Shown here in pieces: positions 14,155-15,908 of a DNA stretch of 15,908 nucleotides. Below the pieces are notes generated by a model, which saw only the letters and a list, made by a program, of their open reading frames with translations, was not told the DNA's origin and did no database searches. Source of the DNA: JAAYZK01 sp964535025 (GTDB taxonomy: Bacteria > Planctomycetota > Phycisphaerae > SM23-33 > FEN-1343); NCBI GenBank assembly GCA_964535025.1, contig CAZHRW010000164.1, positions 1-15,908 on the forward strand, read 5' to 3'. Both the position numbers and the translations under genes were made by a program. Positions within the stretch are counted from its first letter, which is position 1; each line of letters begins with the position of its first letter.

Positions 14155-15657
14155 CTACCGCTTGTCCGTCCGGTACGGCACGACGTCACAGGTGGCCATG
14201 TACCAGGTGAGCATCCGCTCTTTCATCGCGGCCAGGACGGCCGCCGCGGCGGGGTCGTCGATGAGATTCTGCGTCTGGCCGGGGTCGGTCCGAAGGTCGT
14301 AGAGTTCGTCGGATTCATCGTGGCGGCGGATGTACTTGTGCGTCCGGGTCCGACACATGGCCGCCTTGGTGTGGTACAGCGGATCGTCGAGCTGCTGGAG
14401 GCCGACGCGGGGCCAGTACAGCCCGTCGGGGTTGAGCGAGGAGGTGCTCTCCCGCTCGGCCGCCTCGGTCTCCCCCCGGAGACGCCCGCCTTCGCAGAAG
14501 GCCGCGTCGCGGTGCTCGTCGGTGGCCCCGGCCAACACGTCCAACAGGGAACGGCCGAATCGCCTGTAGCCGGGATCGATTCCCGTCAGGGCGTAGACGG
14601 TCTCGGAGAAATCCACCAGCTCAACGATCGCCTCGCTCACACGCGGCTGAACGGCCGCGCGGGCCGGGGGCTTGATGATGAAGGGCACGCGGGTCAGGCA
14701 ATCCTCGAAGGTGTTCTGTGTCTTTTCGACCAGGCCGTAATCGCCCGTGAAGTCGCCGTGATCGGAGAACAGGAAGATCGCCGCGTCGTCGTACATCCCG
14801 GTGTCCTTGAGCGCATCGACGAGCAGGCCGAACTGGTGGTCCACGCGCATGCACATGCCGTAATAGGTTGCGCGGAGTTCGTCCCACCGATCTTCGGTCC
14901 ACCCGTCCAGGCGCTGCCGGTCGCGAATGCCCTTCAGCAGACTCGGCTTGCCGGCCGAATCGCTCGAGGCGGCGATCCGTTCGGGCAGAGCGGCGCGGTC
15001 GATCGCGCTGAAGAACGGTTCCTCGACCGCGTAGGGCGGGTGGGGGTACTGCAGCGGCAGGAAGAGGCACACCGGCTGGTCGCCGTCGTAGGCTCGAATG
15101 AAGTCGATGGCGCCGAGGACGTTCTCCCAGTCCCCGTCGCCGTACGGCCGCTCGCGGTCGCCTTCGAGGCGTCCGGCGTAGAAGCTGTACCAGTTATCGC
15201 CGTCGCGGTCGCCGCGCCACTGGGGGGCACTGTGGAGGCGGGCGCCCCGCGTCCGTCCCCAGCGGGCGAGGTCGTCGTCAGTGGGTCGGAACTTGACGTC
15301 GCAGACGTCGTCGAAGCCGTCCTGGGCGGGCACGAGGTCGTTCTTGCCGCCCCACCAGACGAAATACCCGTTATCGCGGAGGATCCGCAGCAGGTTCGGC
15401 TCGCCATACTCGTGGTGGAGCATGTGGTGCATCGTCCGGTGGCCCCGCACGTGGGGATACCAGCCGGTCATGAAGCTGCACCGCGAGGGCGTGCAGACGG
15501 GGTTCTGGCAGAACGCCCGGCGGAACGACACGGCGTCGGTTTCGACGAGGCGGTCGAGGTTGGGCGTCCGCGCCGCGGGGTTGCCCATGTGCCCCATCAC
15601 GTCGCCGCGCCACTGGTCGGGGTTGAAGATGACAATGTGCGGCCGTCGATGGCTCAT
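14155..15657 (-). CDS. Type I sulfatase (formylglycine-dependent)
   Basis: A 500-residue sulfatase of the alkaline-phosphatase superfamily. The cysteine to be converted to formylglycine is C55 in C-T-P-S-R, followed by C-S-F-M-T-G. The N-terminal metal-binding segment reads N-P-D-Q-W-R (12-17), with D-Q where many sulfatases have D-D. A second metal-binding segment, S-D-H-G-D, lies at 298-302, and the usual closing element L-Y-D-L-R-x-D-P-x-x-x-x-N-L is near the C-terminus. No signal peptide is visible; the protein begins M-S-H-R-R-P-H-I-V, so it is predicted cytoplasmic unless the start is misplaced. AGGAG five bases before the ATG supports this start. The substrate, a sulfated sugar or aryl sulfate, cannot be read. 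The formylglycine-generating enzyme is not in the window. It converges with the dockerin gene, with 14 bp between stops. Confidence 0.93.
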   Translation of the reverse strand: MSHRRPHIVIFNPDQWRGDVMGHMGNPAARTPNLDRLVETDAVSFRRAFCQNPVCTPSRCSFMTGWYPHVRGHRTMHHMLHHEYGEPNLLRILRDNGYFVWWGGKNDLVPAQDGFDDVCDVKFRPTDDDLARWGRTRGARLHSAPQWRGDRDGDNWYSFYAGRLEGDRERPYGDGDWENVLGAIDFIRAYDGDQPVCLFLPLQYPHPPYAVEEPFFSAIDRAALPERIAASSDSAGKPSLLKGIRDRQRLDGWTEDRWDELRATYYGMCMRVDHQFGLLVDALKDTGMYDDAAIFLFSDHGDFTGDYGLVEKTQNTFEDCLTRVPFIIKPPARAAVQPRVSEAIVELVDFSETVYALTGIDPGYRRFGRSLLDVLAGATDEHRDAAFCEGGRLRGETEAAERESTSSLNPDGLYWPRVGLQQLDDPLYHTKAAMCRTRTHKYIRRHDESDELYDLRTDPGQTQNLIDDPAAAAVLAAMKERMLTWYMATCDVVPYRTDKR

Positions 15658-15686
15658 GATCGCTCCTGATTGCAGGGATGCCGCCG

Positions 15687-15715
15687 ATCATACCGGCGCC
15701 CTATGCCGCCAGCAA
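15687..15715 (-). promoter_or_regulatory. Probable promoter of the sulfatase (TTGCTG-17-TATGAT)
   Basis: The minus strand reads TTGCTG (plus-strand 15710-15715), 17 bp, TATGAT (15687-15692), a 5/6 match to the -10 box. The transcript would start near 15680 and have a leader of about 22 bases containing the AGGAG site. Confidence 0.5.
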
Positions 15716-15737
15716 GCCGGGGGGAGGTGAAGCGACG

Positions 15738-15809
15738 GATCGGTCGGATCGGTCGGATCAGACCGATCAGACCGATCGGATCAGTCGGATCAGACGGATC
15801 GGTCTGATC
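15738..15809. repeat. 9-bp GATC minisatellite with inverted halves
   Basis: Nine GATC sites occur in 72 bases, starting at 15738, 15747, 15756, 15765, 15774, 15779, 15788, 15797 and 15806. All steps are 9 bp except one 5-bp step at 15774-15779. Units alternate between GGATCGGTC-like and its complement-like GACCGATC form, so hairpins can form; GATCGGTC (15747-15754) and GACCGATC (15761-15768) are a perfect 8-bp pair with a six-base loop. It lies upstream of the sulfatase promoter. The plus-strand frame through it would encode an Asp/Arg/Ser/Thr-rich repeat but has no sign of being a gene. Confidence 0.9.
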
Positions 15810-15828
15810 ACTTCTTCGCTGCTGTCAC

Positions 15829-15839
15829 GCTATACCACA
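15829..15839 (-). promoter_or_regulatory. Extended -10-like element TGTGGTATAGC
   Basis: On the minus strand TGTGGTATA (plus-strand 15831-15839) continues into GC, giving TATAGC as the -10. TTGGAA at 15850-15855 is a weak -35 with 15-bp spacing. If active, its transcript would run through the GATC minisatellite into the sulfatase gene. The surrounding 15810-15908 is more AT-rich than the rest of the window and holds no gene that I can see. Confidence 0.35.
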
Positions 15840-15908
15840 AAACTGTTGTTTCCAAGCCCTGAAGTAACGTTCCTGTAGCTTTCCGCAGGATCATCGCAAT
15901 AGGCGAAT

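Noticed and set aside
263..15657. A polysaccharide utilisation locus made of glucuronidase, sulfatase, CBM48 protein and large secreted protein
   Set aside because: The genes are on different strands with housekeeping genes between them, and there is no transporter or dedicated regulator, so a shared system is not supported.
15678..15878. Plus-strand open frame of 66 codons with a repeated Ser/Asp/Arg/Gln pattern
   Set aside because: The pattern is the direct translation of the 9-bp GATC minisatellite. There is no ribosome binding site and no family resemblance.

Overview
The window is about 15.9 kb of very GC-rich bacterial chromosome with strong G/C preference at third codon positions. It carries thirteen protein genes on both strands and no RNA gene, CRISPR array, insertion sequence or phage gene that I can see. 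The combination points to Planctomycetota, most likely a Phycisphaerae-like lineage: a sulfatase with the formylglycine motif, a secreted protein ending in a dockerin-type calcium-binding pair, a tandem pair of CNNM/CorC-type membrane proteins, large secreted proteins of unknown function, and intergenic 9-bp GATC repeats. This placement is an inference from gene content, since there is no marker such as 16S rRNA here.

Layout. Positions 263-3892 (minus strand) form an operon-like run: miaA (tRNA dimethylallyltransferase), two CNNM/CorC-family membrane proteins that overlap by 4 bp, and a small VOC (glyoxalase-fold) protein. Divergent from it is scpB (3998-4705, plus), followed by an 872-residue secreted multidomain protein of unknown function (4754-7372). 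A strong hairpin separates that gene from a convergent 106-residue stand-alone glycogen-binding (CBM48/AMPK-type) protein. Next come queG (epoxyqueuosine reductase, minus) and, divergent from it, a GH2 beta-glucuronidase (plus). The stop codon of the glucuronidase overlaps the stop codon of convergent htpX. ndk (minus) follows with its own promoter and terminator. A secreted, apparently two-lobed DTGA aspartic-protease-like protein with a C-terminal dockerin pair (12836-14140, plus) converges with a sulfatase (14155-15657, minus). Upstream of the sulfatase lies a 72-bp GATC minisatellite.

How the genes fit together. Most are housekeeping functions: tRNA modification (miaA, queG), chromosome segregation (scpB), membrane protein quality control (htpX), nucleotide balance (ndk) and probable divalent-cation handling (the CNNM pair). 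The glucuronidase, sulfatase and large secreted protein fit a polysaccharide-degrading lifestyle, but they lie in separate transcription units and do not form an obvious utilisation locus.

The most unusual items are the duplicated-DTGA protein with a dockerin tail, the 872-residue secreted protein, the GATC minisatellite, a recurrent TGTGGTATA promoter element, and the miaA/scpB divergent promoters whose -10 boxes sit so close to the ATGs that both mRNAs may be leaderless or nearly so. I saw no clear multi-gene defence or mobile system.
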